A stretch of DNA of 64,000 bases, taken from NCBI RefSeq assembly GCF_945890115.1, contig NZ_CAMDCK010000004.1:62001-126000 (forward strand), given 5' to 3'. The DNA comes from Sphingorhabdus sp. EL138 (lineage in GTDB: Bacteria; Pseudomonadota; Alphaproteobacteria; Sphingomonadales; Sphingomonadaceae). Both the position numbers and the translations under genes were made by a program. The notes beneath the pieces were generated by a model. That model was given only the letters and a program-made list of their open reading frames with translations, searched no databases and was not told the DNA's origin. Numbering within the stretch: the stretch's first letter is position 1; every line of letters starts with the position of its first letter. This document shows, in pieces, positions 1 through 9,406 of this stretch.

Positions 1-954
1 CATCAAACGGCACAGACGGCAGGGCCATCGCGCGGTCAAGGCGGGCGCGGGCAGCCGGCGTAATTTCGGGCAGATTAGCTGCTATCGCGACCATTTCGTC
101 CAACCGCCCCCAGCAATTGAGCGCAAGATCACAGCCCGCCTGAACACAGGCCAAAGCACGGCTTGCAACATCGCCTTGCAACGCGTTCATATCGAGATCG
201 TCGCTCATCAACAGGCCGTCAAAACCGACCTGCCCGCGAATAACCGTATCAATGACAAAGCGCGACATGGTTGCGGTGTGCGCATTGTCCCAAACATCAT
301 AGACAACATGGCCCGTCATGCCCATCGCGGCGCTGTTCAGCGCACGAAAAGGGGCAAGGTCTTGTTCCAGCTCGGCCTCGGTTGCGGTGACATGTGGCAG
401 ATCGTGATGGGTATCGACCGTGGCGCGCCCCTGCCCGGGCATATGCTTTACAACGCCGATGACGCCGCCCAAGGCAAGGCCATCAAGGATAGCGCGGCCC
501 AACGCCGCCACGCGCATCGGGTCGCTGCCTAAGGCGCGGTCGCCAATGGCGGAATGCGTGTCGGGCACGCGGACATCGAGGACGGGTAAGCAATCAACAT
601 TGATGCCGACTTCGTTCAGCGAGAGCGCAATAGCCTCCGCATTACAACGTGCTGCCTCAATCGCGGTGATGGGCGCGATGTCATATAGCGCATCAAATGC
701 CCCGCCAGCGGGAAAATCAGGCCAGACCGGCGGACGCATCCGCGCGACACGGCCGCCCTCTTGATCAATCAGGATGGGCACATTGTCGCGCCCGTGCAAG
801 GTCCGCAAGCTGTCGGTCAGCGCGCGGACCTGCGCCCGATCTTCGATATTGCGTTTGAACAGAATATAGCCTGCTGGCTCGACATCGCGAAACAGGCGTT
901 TTTCATCATCCGTCAGGGTCAGGCCCGATAGGCCAAATATTACCGGTTTCATAA
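1..954 (-). CDS. nagZ: Beta-N-acetylhexosaminidase NagZ, 3' end off the window, apparent frameshift near the start
   Basis: Glycoside hydrolase family 3 enzyme that removes N-acetylglucosamine from anhydromuropeptides during cytoplasmic peptidoglycan recycling. The translation carries the family signature KHMPGQGRATVDTHHDLP and the nucleophile stretch LLMSDDLDMNAL. The gene reads from an ATG at 954 and continues beyond base 1. The first 18 codons, ending in TDDEK, lie in a different frame from everything after them: a run of seven T on the plus strand at 899-905 (seven A in the gene) has one base too many for an open frame. Without slippage only a 45-residue peptide would be made. It may be a sequencing error, a true mutation, or slippage at the A AAA AAC heptamer. 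The family assignment is firm; the state of the gene is not. Confidence 0.85.
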
Positions 955-1026
955 GCGAATGCTAAGCCTGCCGCCGCTGCAAGGCAAGCATGGAGCGGCG
1001 GGAAGTGGCGCTTTAGCTGTGTATAA

Positions 1027-1533
1027 TTACCGGATTGCGCCCAAGAAATCCAACTTACCCAAAGGCACACCCTTCATCCGCAATAGCGCATAGGCCATGC
1101 TGAGATGAAAGAAGAAATTGGGAATGGCAAAGCCGTGGACGTAGGTGTTGCCAGTGAAGGGAATATCGCCGCTGGGCGTAGTCAGCACGACCTTTGCATC
1201 TTCGCGCGCCTCAAAACCATCGGGCGATGCGGCTTGCAGAAAGGATATGGCCTTGGCCACGCGCGCTTGAACATCGTCATAGCTGGCTTCATCATCGGCC
1301 CAAGGCTGGTTTTCAACTTGGCCGACGCGGACCGCAACAAACTTGGCGGTATCGGTGGTCATCTGCACTTGCTTCGTCAGCGGGGCCATGTCGTCGATCA
1401 GCCGCGTATCGAGCAATTCAGCCAAATCCATGCCCTGTTCCGCAGCAAAAGCCTTAGCCTTTTCGAGCATGTTCGACAGGTTTTTCAAGCCGCGGATGAA
1501 GGCGGGAACGGAGACATCGTATAAAGCAGGCAT
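1027..1533 (-). CDS. DUF1993 family protein
   Basis: A 168-residue soluble protein resembling the DUF1993 family (a DinB-like helical-bundle fold), whose biochemical role is not established. Recognisable features are the start MPALYDVSVPAFIRGLKNL, the stretch QPWADDEASYDDVQARV and the C-terminal FFFHLSMAYALLR segment. No signal peptide or membrane helix is seen. A strong ribosome binding site (GAGGAAAAG) precedes the ATG. It sits between the SPOR protein and nagZ, on the same strand as both, with 162 bases upstream that could hold its own promoter. No function is assigned. Confidence 0.8.
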   Translation of the reverse strand: MPALYDVSVPAFIRGLKNLSNMLEKAKAFAAEQGMDLAELLDTRLIDDMAPLTKQVQMTTDTAKFVAVRVGQVENQPWADDEASYDDVQARVAKAISFLQAASPDGFEAREDAKVVLTTPSGDIPFTGNTYVHGFAIPNFFFHLSMAYALLRMKGVPLGKLDFLGAIR

Positions 1534-1695
1534 ATTCTTTTCCTCGGGACGTTTGGCGCTATTTAAGTTGCTATTTGAAACGCTTCAACATGAAAAAGCG
1601 GGCAGTGCGCCGTGTTAAAAAAGGAAATGCTAGGTTGCCCGAATATGAGCGCCAGTTAAGCATGACGAGAGAATGTGTGGCGTCGCGCCAGAAAC

Positions 1696-2355
1696 CTACC
1701 GCACGACCAGGCAATTCTCACCCGCGACCTTCAGTTTTGCGCAGAGTTGCTGCGCTTCGGTTGAATTGGCGGTTACGGCTTGCAGGCGGAACACCGTGCG
1801 CCCGCCTTCGACATTGGCTTGGGCAATCTTGCGGTTCATGCCTGCCAAAAAGCCGAAGCGCTTGTTCAGACCAGTCCATGCCGCTTCGGCCTTGGCGGAA
1901 TCGCCGAACGCTCCAAGCTGCACCAAGACAGCATTTGCAGGCGCGCTGTTGGTTGCAGAAGGGGTCGCTGGTTTTGCCGCCACCGACTGGGGTGCCGCGA
2001 CAGGGTCAGCCGACGGACCCGCAAGCACAGCGCCAGTTTTCTGGCCTTCGCTTGCGGCAAAGGCAGAATCGCCCTCACCTTCGAAGCTTTTACCACCCGC
2101 ATCCGCAGGCTTTTCCTTATAATTACCCTTGGGCGCGACGATCAGTTCGCCCGTGCCATTCGCTCCGCCTGCTGGGCGCGATTGAACCCAATAGACGCCC
2201 CCGGCAATTGCCGCGAGCAAGACCAAGCCAGCAACCACCATGAACGTCACCCTGCTGGGCGATCCGTTTACCTCTGCGTCGTAACCGTCAGCGGTCTCAA
2301 GCCAAGGGAGACGATCATTTTCGTCGAGATTCAGTCCATCATTGTTGCGTTCCAT
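1696..2355 (-). CDS. SPOR-domain membrane protein
   Basis: A 219-residue single-pass inner-membrane protein. Residues 1-35 are acidic and cytoplasmic. A membrane helix follows (VTFMVVAGLVLLAAIAGGVYWV). Then comes a low-complexity Ala/Pro/Gly periplasmic linker, and the last 80 residues (VLVQLGAFGDSAKAEAAW to LKVAGENCLVVR) form a SPOR domain, which in known proteins binds denuded glycan at division sites. The ATG at 2355 (MERNND) was chosen because GGGGA lies about 9 bases upstream and it starts 20 bases after the argS stop; an in-frame ATG at 2397 would lie inside argS. The argS-SPOR-nagZ arrangement is, to my knowledge, common in sphingomonads. Confidence 0.85.
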   Translation of the reverse strand: MERNNDGLNLDENDRLPWLETADGYDAEVNGSPSRVTFMVVAGLVLLAAIAGGVYWVQSRPAGGANGTGELIVAPKGNYKEKPADAGGKSFEGEGDSAFAASEGQKTGAVLAGPSADPVAAPQSVAAKPATPSATNSAPANAVLVQLGAFGDSAKAEAAWTGLNKRFGFLAGMNRKIAQANVEGGRTVFRLQAVTANSTEAQQLCAKLKVAGENCLVVR

Positions 2356-2374
2356 TACGTCACGTCCCCAATCC

Positions 2375-4096
2375 CTACATGTTATACGCGGCTTCAATCC
2401 CCATCAGCCGCAATCCATTGCGCAGGACTTGCCCGATATTTCGCGCCATGAAAAGCCTTGCACCTGTCATGTCAGTATTTTGCGCCAATATGAAGCGCTT
2501 GTCCGGTTGGTCATTACCGAGGTTCCAATAAGCATGAAACGCTGCTGCCAAATCATTAAGGTAAAATGCAATTCTATGCGGCTCGCCCGATTTCGCGGCG
2601 GCCTCCACAATACGCGGGAAATTTGCGGCTTCTCGGATGAGGCCGATCTCCGCATCGCCCAGCATCGCGATGTGCGCGCCATCGGGACCGAGCCCTTCAA
2701 GCTCTGCCTTGCGCATGGTCGATGATATGCGCGCATGGGCATATTGCACATAGAAGACCGGATTGTCCTTTGACGCTTCCACCACCTTGGCGAAATCGAA
2801 ATCCATTTGCGCGTCGGCCTTGCGTGTCAGCATCGTGAAGCGGACGACGTCCTTGCCAACTTCTTCAATCACCTCTGCCAAAGTTACAAAGCTGCCCGAC
2901 CTTTTGGACATTTTAACAGGCTCGCCACCGCGCAGCAGGCGCACCATCTGCACCAGCTTGACATCGAAATCGACCTTGCCGTCGGTCAGCGCATTGACCG
3001 CCGCCTTGATCCGTTTGACCGTGCCCGCATGGTCCGCGCCCCAAATGTCGATCATCGCATCGACACCTTGGCTTTTCTGGAAATGATACGCGAGATCTGC
3101 ACCGAAATAGGTCCAGCTGCCATTGGATTTCTTGATAGGCCGATCTTGGTCATCGCCAAATTGCGTTGAACGGAACAAGGGGAGCGTCACAGGCTCCCAA
3201 TCTTCGATTTCCTTACCCTTTGGCTTTTCCAACTCGCCGTCATAGACAAGCCCGCGCGCGCGCAGTTCCCTCTCCGCGACATCAGCCTTGCCAGCTGCAT
3301 GCAGCTCGGCCTCGGACGAAAACAGGTCATGGTGAATGCCCAGCAAGGCCAGGTCCGCCTTGATCATCTCCATCATTTCGGCAACTGCGGCCTTGCGGAA
3401 TAACGCAAGCCATCCGCTTTCAGGCGCGTCGACATATTGGGCACCAAAACGCTTTGCCAATTGCTGGCCGACGGGGATCAAATAATCACCGGGATACAGC
3501 CCTTCTGCGATTTCTATGGTCTCGCCCAATGCCTCACGATAGCGCAAATGCGCAGACCGCGCGAGGACATCAACTTGGCCGCCCGCGTCGTTGATATAAT
3601 ATTCGCGGATCACGCGGTAACCGGCAAATTCCAGCAATTTAGCCAAAGCATCACCGACCACAGCGCCACGGCAATGGCCCATATGCATGGGGCCAGTTGG
3701 GTTGGCGGAGACATATTCAATATTCACCGACTTGCCATCGCCCAGATGCGAGCGCCCATAATCATCGCCCGATGCCGCCATAGCGCGCAATTCATCAAGC
3801 CATGCCGACGCATCGAGCCGCAGATTAAGAAACCCCGGCCCGGCAATTTCAACAGCTATCACGCCAGCAACCTTCGCCAGCTCAACCGATAAAGCTTCCG
3901 CTAAGGCGCGCGGGTTGGTTCCGGCGGGTTTTGCCAGCACCATCGCCGCATTGGTAGAGATATCGCCATGGGTCGCATCGCGCGGCGGCTCGACTGTCAC
4001 ATTGCTGCGGTCCAAATCCGCCGGCAAAGTTCCAAGCGCCACAAGTGCGTTCAGCGCATGGTCGACATGCGCTGCATATTGTTCAAAAAGGGTCAT
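2375..4096 (-). CDS. argS: Arginyl-tRNA synthetase
   Basis: Class I aminoacyl-tRNA synthetase that charges tRNA-Arg. The 573-residue length is usual for the family. Residues 1-110 form the N-terminal additional domain that contacts the tRNA D-arm. The HIGH-type ATP motif is HMGH at 138-141 within SANPTGPMHMGH, and the KMSKR loop is at 395-399. The C-terminal anticodon-binding domain ends MGIEAAYNM, typical of ArgRS. It lies 25 bases downstream of a lipoprotein gene and 19 bases upstream of the SPOR gene, so the three are probably transcribed together. Confidence 0.98.
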   Translation of the reverse strand: MTLFEQYAAHVDHALNALVALGTLPADLDRSNVTVEPPRDATHGDISTNAAMVLAKPAGTNPRALAEALSVELAKVAGVIAVEIAGPGFLNLRLDASAWLDELRAMAASGDDYGRSHLGDGKSVNIEYVSANPTGPMHMGHCRGAVVGDALAKLLEFAGYRVIREYYINDAGGQVDVLARSAHLRYREALGETIEIAEGLYPGDYLIPVGQQLAKRFGAQYVDAPESGWLALFRKAAVAEMMEMIKADLALLGIHHDLFSSEAELHAAGKADVAERELRARGLVYDGELEKPKGKEIEDWEPVTLPLFRSTQFGDDQDRPIKKSNGSWTYFGADLAYHFQKSQGVDAMIDIWGADHAGTVKRIKAAVNALTDGKVDFDVKLVQMVRLLRGGEPVKMSKRSGSFVTLAEVIEEVGKDVVRFTMLTRKADAQMDFDFAKVVEASKDNPVFYVQYAHARISSTMRKAELEGLGPDGAHIAMLGDAEIGLIREAANFPRIVEAAAKSGEPHRIAFYLNDLAAAFHAYWNLGNDQPDKRFILAQNTDMTGARLFMARNIGQVLRNGLRLMGIEAAYNM

Positions 4097-4121
4097 GACT
4101 GTGCCTTGAAATTAACGCGGA

Positions 4122-4772
4122 TCACCGCGTGACATTGTAACGCAGCTGATCTTCGGTCAGCTGAAAACCGATGAGCATTTCAAAGCTTGATCGGACAACC
4201 GCTGCGCGCACTTCGGGATCGGCCATGGGGTCAAGCGCGGCGTCGGGGTCGCCCGGCTTGCGCTTCTTGGTGATTTTCTGCACGATTTCGGCGGGCAGGC
4301 TGGCGGCGTTCTTGTCGATATAGCCAGCGGCTTGCCCCTGCGCCGATGCGCGTTGCTGGCCATCGGCGAATTGCAATGTCACTTGGCCGACACGCTTTGC
4401 AATAACGGCGCTACCGCCTTGAACCACGGTATTGAAATAAGGTACAGTTACGGTCCGACTGCCGCGCACATCGCTACGCCGCGCTTGCACATCAAATATT
4501 GCCTGTGAAAAGATTTTCTCTCCGCTTTCGTTGCATGTCGGGCGAATATTCGTGATTGTCGCAACCACGTCGATAGCATCGGCGTCGGTGCTGTTCGTCG
4601 GGTTGAAAATAGTGATGTCACCCGTACCATCGGGCACCGCAACCGTTGGGCAGCCCGACCGCGTGACGTTCACGCCAACGCCAGCCGCAACATCCAAATC
4701 GCCGTCGCGTGAGCAACCGGCCAAAGTAGCTGCTGCAATACCGATGGTCAGGGCTTTGGTGGCGAAGTTCAT
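4122..4772 (-). CDS. Predicted lipoprotein of unknown function
   Basis: A 216-residue secreted lipoprotein. The start MNFATKALTIGIAAATLAGC has a lipobox (LAGC) with the acylated cysteine at residue 20. The mature part has no domain I recognise; it looks beta-rich in the middle (VVATITNIRPTC, RTVTVPYFNTVVQGGSAVIAKR, VTLQFADGQQR) and ends with a charged helical segment. The ATG at 4772 has GAGGA 8-9 bases upstream; an in-frame TTG at 4781 is too close to that site. It is the first gene of the probable argS operon, divergent from ispH. Confidence 0.75.
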   Translation of the reverse strand: MNFATKALTIGIAAATLAGCSRDGDLDVAAGVGVNVTRSGCPTVAVPDGTGDITIFNPTNSTDADAIDVVATITNIRPTCNESGEKIFSQAIFDVQARRSDVRGSRTVTVPYFNTVVQGGSAVIAKRVGQVTLQFADGQQRASAQGQAAGYIDKNAASLPAEIVQKITKKRKPGDPDAALDPMADPEVRAAVVRSSFEMLIGFQLTEDQLRYNVTR

Positions 4773-4908
4773 AAAGGGCAATCCTCGGGTTTCTTAAGCT
4801 TGGGTCGCTTGTACGAAAGGTGCATTGGTCCTTATCCCCCCATCGCGGCGTGCGCAACAGGGGAAAGGTCTTGGCGGATGCAGTGACTTTATCTAAAGAA
4901 GATTACGC

Positions 4909-5874
4909 ATGACTGAACAATCACTCCCCAAAAAATCGCTCCGGCTGCTTTTAGCCGCGCCACGTGGTTTTTGCGCTGGCGTTGACCGCGCTATCCAGAT
5001 TGTCGAGCTTGCGCTCGAACAACATGGCGCGCCGGTCTATGTCCGCCACGAAATCGTCCACAATCGTTATGTGGTCGACAGCCTAAAGGCGAAAGGCGCG
5101 ATTTTTGTCGAAGAGCTCGACGAAGTGCCTGATGGCGGCCATGTCGTATTCTCCGCGCATGGGGTGCCCAAATCGGTGCCCGCCAATGCGCAACAACGCG
5201 GCCTGGCTTATTTCGATGCGACCTGCCCCTTGGTTTCAAAAGTTCACAAGCAAGCCGAGCGACAAGTTGAGGCCGGCCGTCATATCATTTTTGTAGGCCA
5301 TGAAGGACATCCCGAAGTCATCGGTACCTTTGGCCAAGTGCCCACTGGCGCGATGACCCTGGTGGAAACAGCCGAAGACGCGCGGGCAATTGAACCTGCC
5401 GAGCCCGACAATATCGCGTTTTTGACGCAGACCACTTTGTCGGTTGATGATACCTCGGAAATCGTTGGAATCCTTCGACAACGCTTCCCCAATATCGTCG
5501 GGCCAAAGGGGGAGGATATTTGTTACGCCACGTCCAACCGCCAAGAGTCGGTGAAGGCGATTGCGCATGAATGTGACCTTGTCCTCGTTATCGGCGCGCC
5601 CAACAGTTCAAACTCGCAGCGTTTGGTTGAAGTTGCCGCGCGTTCCGGCGCGAAGGCTTATTTGGTGCAGCGTGCCGCAGAAATCAGTCTGAACTGGTTT
5701 GATGACGTTAAAACGCTTGGTTTAACCGCAGGTGCGTCGGCCCCTGAAATTTTAGTGCGCGAGATTATCGACGCACTCGCGCTGCATTTTGATTTGGACC
5801 AGCAGCAGGTAACTACCGCAGAAGAGACCGTCACGTTCAAACTGCCACGCGAACTGGCTGGCGCGGCGAACTGA
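4909..5874 (+). CDS. ispH: 4-hydroxy-3-methylbut-2-enyl diphosphate reductase
   Basis: Last enzyme of the MEP isoprenoid pathway, reducing HMBPP to IPP and DMAPP with a [4Fe-4S] cluster. The 321 residues contain the three cluster cysteines: C22 in [11 protein letters not shown]106 in [11 protein letters not shown] and C205 in [10 protein letters not shown]. The conserved VFSAHGVP and GHEGHPEV histidine motifs are also present. An AAGAAG ribosome site precedes the ATG. The stop is followed after one base by thrB, so ispH-thrB-rnhA form a tight operon. Confidence 0.98.
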   Translation: MTEQSLPKKSLRLLLAAPRGFCAGVDRAIQIVELALEQHGAPVYVRHEIVHNRYVVDSLKAKGAIFVEELDEVPDGGHVVFSAHGVPKSVPANAQQRGLAYFDATCPLVSKVHKQAERQVEAGRHIIFVGHEGHPEVIGTFGQVPTGAMTLVETAEDARAIEPAEPDNIAFLTQTTLSVDDTSEIVGILRQRFPNIVGPKGEDICYATSNRQESVKAIAHECDLVLVIGAPNSSNSQRLVEVAARSGAKAYLVQRAAEISLNWFDDVKTLGLTAGASAPEILVREIIDALALHFDLDQQQVTTAEETVTFKLPRELAGAAN

Positions 5875-5875
5875 T

Positions 5876-6850
5876 TTGGCGGTTTACACGCAGTTGGGGC
5901 CGCAGCAGGTTGAGGCATTGCTGGAGCGTTATGATGCCGGCAAACTTGTCGCGTTGAAAGGTATTGCCGAGGGCGTCGAAAACAGCAATTTCTTTGTGCA
6001 AACAACGCAAAGCCGTTTCATCCTGACCCTGTATGAAAACCGCGTAAACACTGACGATTTACCATTTTTCTATGCTTTGCTTAAACATTTGCACGATGCA
6101 GGTTGCACGGTGCCGCGGTTTATCACGGATCGTGATGGCCAATGGCTGCAATCGGTCGCGGGGCGCCCTGCTTGTTTAATTGAGTTTCTCGATGGCGTAT
6201 CAGTCACCGAACCGACCGCAGCACAAGCACATTCGACCGGCGCGGCATTGGGGCATATGCATAAGGCGCTCGCCAATTTCACTTTGGCGCGACCCAACAG
6301 CCTTGGCGTTTCCGCATGGCGGCCATTGGCGATGCGTTGCACGGCGGAGGGCCTTGAATCCATCGCGCCCGGCCTGTCCACGCGGGTCTTTGCCGAATGC
6401 GATTATCTCGAGGCGCATTGGCCAACCAATCTGCCCGTCGCGGCGGTCCATGCCGATCTATTTCCGGACAATGTCCTGATGTTGGGCGACCATGTCAGTG
6501 GTTTGATCGATTTCTACTTCGCGTGCACGGAAATCCGCGCTTATGATTTGGCGGTGACGCACAGCGCATGGTGCTTTTCCAATGATGGCGCCGTTTATGA
6601 TGCAGAGGTGAGCGCAGGCTTACTCTCGGGCTATGCTAGTTGCGTGTCCTTGGACGCGGCGACGCGCGAAGCATTGCCGATATTGCTGCGCGGCGCATGC
6701 CTGCGGTTCTTGCTCACACGTTGCTATGACTGGATTAACACGCCAGCAAATGCGCTTGTGACGCGCAAAGACCCGCTCGCTTTTCTGCGCCGGCTAGATT
6801 TTTACAGCAACACCGCACAGGTTGAAAATATGTTGGGGCATTATTCTTGA
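5876..6850 (+). CDS. thrB: Homoserine kinase
   Basis: Phosphorylates homoserine in threonine biosynthesis. This is the aminoglycoside-phosphotransferase-fold type (ThrB type II) found in alphaproteobacteria. Diagnostic segments are the start [33 protein letters not shown], the catalytic loop [13 protein letters not shown] and the metal-binding segment [10 protein letters not shown]. The start is a TTG one base after the ispH stop, and the stop overlaps the TTG of rnhA, so translation of all three is probably coupled. Length 324 residues is typical. Confidence 0.95.
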   Translation: MAVYTQLGPQQVEALLERYDAGKLVALKGIAEGVENSNFFVQTTQSRFILTLYENRVNTDDLPFFYALLKHLHDAGCTVPRFITDRDGQWLQSVAGRPACLIEFLDGVSVTEPTAAQAHSTGAALGHMHKALANFTLARPNSLGVSAWRPLAMRCTAEGLESIAPGLSTRVFAECDYLEAHWPTNLPVAAVHADLFPDNVLMLGDHVSGLIDFYFACTEIRAYDLAVTHSAWCFSNDGAVYDAEVSAGLLSGYASCVSLDAATREALPILLRGACLRFLLTRCYDWINTPANALVTRKDPLAFLRRLDFYSNTAQVENMLGHYS

Positions 6851-7287
6851 AACAGCTTGAGATTTTCACCGATGGCGCGTGCAAAGGCAATCCCGGGCCC
6901 GGCGGTTGGGGCGCTGTGATCCGTTATGGCAAGCATGAAAAAGAAATTTCGGGCGGCGAACCAGACACCACCAATAACCGGATGGAGCTTGCCGCCGCGA
7001 TACAGGCGCTCAAAATCCTAATCGAGCCATGCCATATCAAACTGCACACTGACAGCAAATATGTCCTTGATGGGATCACCAAATGGATCCACGGCTGGCA
7101 ACGCAATGGATGGAAAAACGCATCAAAACAGCCCGTCCGCAACGCCGATTTATGGCGTGACCTCATCGATGCTGTTGCCCGGCATCAGGTCGAATGGATT
7201 TGGGTGAAGGGCCATAATGGCCACCCCGAAAACGAACGCGCCGACCGACTGGCCAGTGACGCGGCGGAGGTTGCGGCGCAGCGCTAA
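6847..7287 (+). CDS. rnhA: Ribonuclease HI
   Basis: Degrades the RNA strand of RNA-DNA hybrids during replication and repair. The 146-residue protein has the complete catalytic set: D9 ([14 protein letters not shown]), E47 (NRMELAA), D69 (HTDSKYV) and D133 (ERADRLA). The basic-loop region [12 protein letters not shown] is present. It starts at a TTG that shares bases with the thrB stop (TTGA). It is convergent with, and overlaps by 4 bases, the FAD oxidoreductase on the other strand. Confidence 0.97.
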   Translation: MKQLEIFTDGACKGNPGPGGWGAVIRYGKHEKEISGGEPDTTNNRMELAAAIQALKILIEPCHIKLHTDSKYVLDGITKWIHGWQRNGWKNASKQPVRNADLWRDLIDAVARHQVEWIWVKGHNGHPENERADRLASDAAEVAAQR

Positions 7288-8393
7288 TAAAACCGCGCTG
7301 GCGTATACACGGCTGCGTCCACACGCGGTGGCGGGGCGATAGCTTCATCCAGCAATGATCCGGCAAGCTGCGCTGCGGCGGGTGCGGTCTGGATGCCAAA
7401 GCCACCCTGCCCTGCGAACCAGAAAAACGCATCATTCGCCTTATCGTGGCCAATGACGGGCAACCGGTCCGGCGCAAAGCTGCGCAGCCCGGCCCATTTA
7501 TGTTCGACGCGTTGAATGTCCCAATCGACCACGGTCTGCAGACGGTCAATGGCGGTCGCGACGTCCCATTCCTCCGGCGCAGCATCGCAGGCCGGGGTTG
7601 CGGTTTCGTCATGCGGGCTGAGCCATAAGCGGCCGCCCGCATCTGGTTTAAAGTAGAAGCTGCCGTCTAGTCCAATGACCAGCGGCAAGTCCGCCGGAAC
7701 GTCTGGCGATACGACCAATTGTGCGATGGTCCGGCGATAGGGTTGGATGCCCAAGGGCTGGACCTGCGCCAATTGCGCCACTTCGTCGGCCCATGCGCCC
7801 GCCGCGTTGATGATGATGTTTACAGAGCAGTTTACGCCGCCTGCCGCGATCTGCCATGCGCCATTTTGCCATTTAGCTGCGCTCAGGCGGCTGTTGCAAT
7901 GTAGCACTGCGCCTTGCCGTTTTGCTTGGCGCAAATAGGCGGCGTGGAGCGCGGCGACATCAATGTCGCAACAGTCTGGCTCCCAAAGGCCATTCGTCCA
8001 ATCGCTGCGCAGTCCCGGGACACGCGCCGCCACAGCCGCGCGGTCACTGACATCAATTTGCACACCGCTGGCCGCAAATTCCGCGCGCATATTGTCGGCC
8101 ATCGACGTCTGATCTGCGGTGCCGATGTGCAGCCCGCCGCGCTTGTGCATCAATGGGCCATCATGAAAATCCGCAGGCGGCGCGGCCAAAAACGGCCCTG
8201 ACGCAGTGGTAAGCGGCTGAACCCCAGGGCCGCCATAGCATTCGACCCAGAATGCGGCTGACCGGCCCGTCGAATGATATCCGGGATGCGCCTCTGCCTC
8301 AATCAATAGCACTGATGCCCGCGCGGACAATTGGGCCGCAAGGCTTGCGCCAGCGATACCGGCACCAATGATGGCAAAGTCAAAGTCGCTCAT
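7284..8393 (-). CDS. FAD-dependent amino-acid oxidase-type oxidoreductase
   Basis: A 369-residue flavoprotein of the D-amino acid oxidase/glycine oxidase (DAO) superfamily. The N-terminal dinucleotide motif GAGIAG is followed by [20 protein letters not shown]; the C-terminal FAD-binding part reads [17 protein letters not shown] and [17 protein letters not shown]. The substrate cannot be read from sequence; sarcosine, glycine or a D-amino acid are possible. The ATG at 8393 was chosen because it forms an ATGA overlap with the stop of the upstream hydrolase; a longer in-frame start at 8441 lies inside that gene. It is the last gene of a three-gene coupled unit. Confidence 0.85.
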   Translation of the reverse strand: MSDFDFAIIGAGIAGASLAAQLSARASVLLIEAEAHPGYHSTGRSAAFWVECYGGPGVQPLTTASGPFLAAPPADFHDGPLMHKRGGLHIGTADQTSMADNMRAEFAASGVQIDVSDRAAVAARVPGLRSDWTNGLWEPDCCDIDVAALHAAYLRQAKRQGAVLHCNSRLSAAKWQNGAWQIAAGGVNCSVNIIINAAGAWADEVAQLAQVQPLGIQPYRRTIAQLVVSPDVPADLPLVIGLDGSFYFKPDAGGRLWLSPHDETATPACDAAPEEWDVATAIDRLQTVVDWDIQRVEHKWAGLRSFAPDRLPVIGHDKANDAFFWFAGQGGFGIQTAPAAAQLAGSLLDEAIAPPPRVDAAVYTPARFY

Positions 8394-9406
8394 TTTTGTG
8401 GCGCGTTGGCTTCCAGAAAGTCGTCGATCCGCGCAAGGCATTGGTCACGAACGGGATCCGCCTCCCGCAACAATTCATGAGCAGCTTCCTTGCCGAAGAT
8501 TAATGTTTCGGCATGTGGCAAGCGTTTGCTGTCGGTGATCACGCGCGGGGTGCTGACCAATTGGTCGCCAGTGGTCGCGAGCAGCAAAATGGGCGTTTTA
8601 ATAGCCTCCAACAGACCCGGCGCTTCCAACATACGGATCGATGCAATCGCGCGTTCAATCCAATGCCAGCTTGGCGGGCCCAATTTCACGTTGGGACGCA
8701 ATTTCCACCATGCGATTTCGTCTTCATAACGATCATCATCATGCGTCAACATCTTGCCCCGCATCTCCATGGGCGACATCGGCTTCTCGCTGACTTTCCA
8801 GGCGGGATCATTGCCCTTGCCGATTTTGACCATCAGCTTGGCAAAAGCATGGTTCAGGGCCAGCGGCAAGCCGCCGGTTTGAATGCCCAACATCGGCGCG
8901 CTCAACACTACTGCGTCAGGGTCGATCGCCTTTTCCACCAAAGCACGCATGGTAAGCTGCCCACCCATGCTGTGTGCCATAACAACATGTGGCCCTGGCG
9001 TTTCTTGTTTCCAGGCATTCCAGAAATGCCGCAGGTCGACAATCCAAGTGGCGAAATCATCGATATGGCCGACATGCGGGTCCGCCAATAGCCGTCCGGA
9101 TTCGCCCTGCCCGCGCCAATCGATTGCCGTCACGCGCCAGCCGGCATCGGCATAATATGCCAATGTCTCCAGATATTTTTCATAATGGTCGCCGCGTCCC
9201 GGCAGGAACAATAACGACCCGCGTGGCGGGTTTGCGCCTTGCCAATCAATGCGGCGAATGGCCCATTGGTCGGCAGCATGCCATATGCTCTCCACTGCTT
9301 CAGCAGGGACCATGCGTCGGTTCATCGGCGTGTTGGTTTTGGGCACGGGCGTCTCTCGTAATAGATGCTGTAAGGATATTGAAGTAGGGAGTGCATTGCC
9401 CTTCAA
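8390..9406 (-). CDS. Alpha/beta hydrolase of the lysophospholipase/monoglyceride lipase type
   Basis: A 338-residue serine hydrolase (Hydrolase_4 family). The nucleophile elbow is AHSMGG with Ser146, the oxyanion segment is LFLPGRGDHYEKY, and the acid and histidine are probably in TTGDQLV and EAAHELLRE. Known relatives hydrolyse lysophospholipids or monoacylglycerols; the substrate here is unknown. The start is uncertain. A TTG at 9406 overlaps the preceding stop as TTGA, a junction also used by rnhA here, while a GTG at 9346 has an AGAG element just upstream. The conserved domain begins near residue 32. No signal peptide. Confidence 0.8.
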   Translation of the reverse strand: MKGNALPTSISLQHLLRETPVPKTNTPMNRRMVPAEAVESIWHAADQWAIRRIDWQGANPPRGSLLFLPGRGDHYEKYLETLAYYADAGWRVTAIDWRGQGESGRLLADPHVGHIDDFATWIVDLRHFWNAWKQETPGPHVVMAHSMGGQLTMRALVEKAIDPDAVVLSAPMLGIQTGGLPLALNHAFAKLMVKIGKGNDPAWKVSEKPMSPMEMRGKMLTHDDDRYEDEIAWWKLRPNVKLGPPSWHWIERAIASIRMLEAPGLLEAIKTPILLLATTGDQLVSTPRVITDSKRLPHAETLIFGKEAAHELLREADPVRDQCLARIDDFLEANAPQK

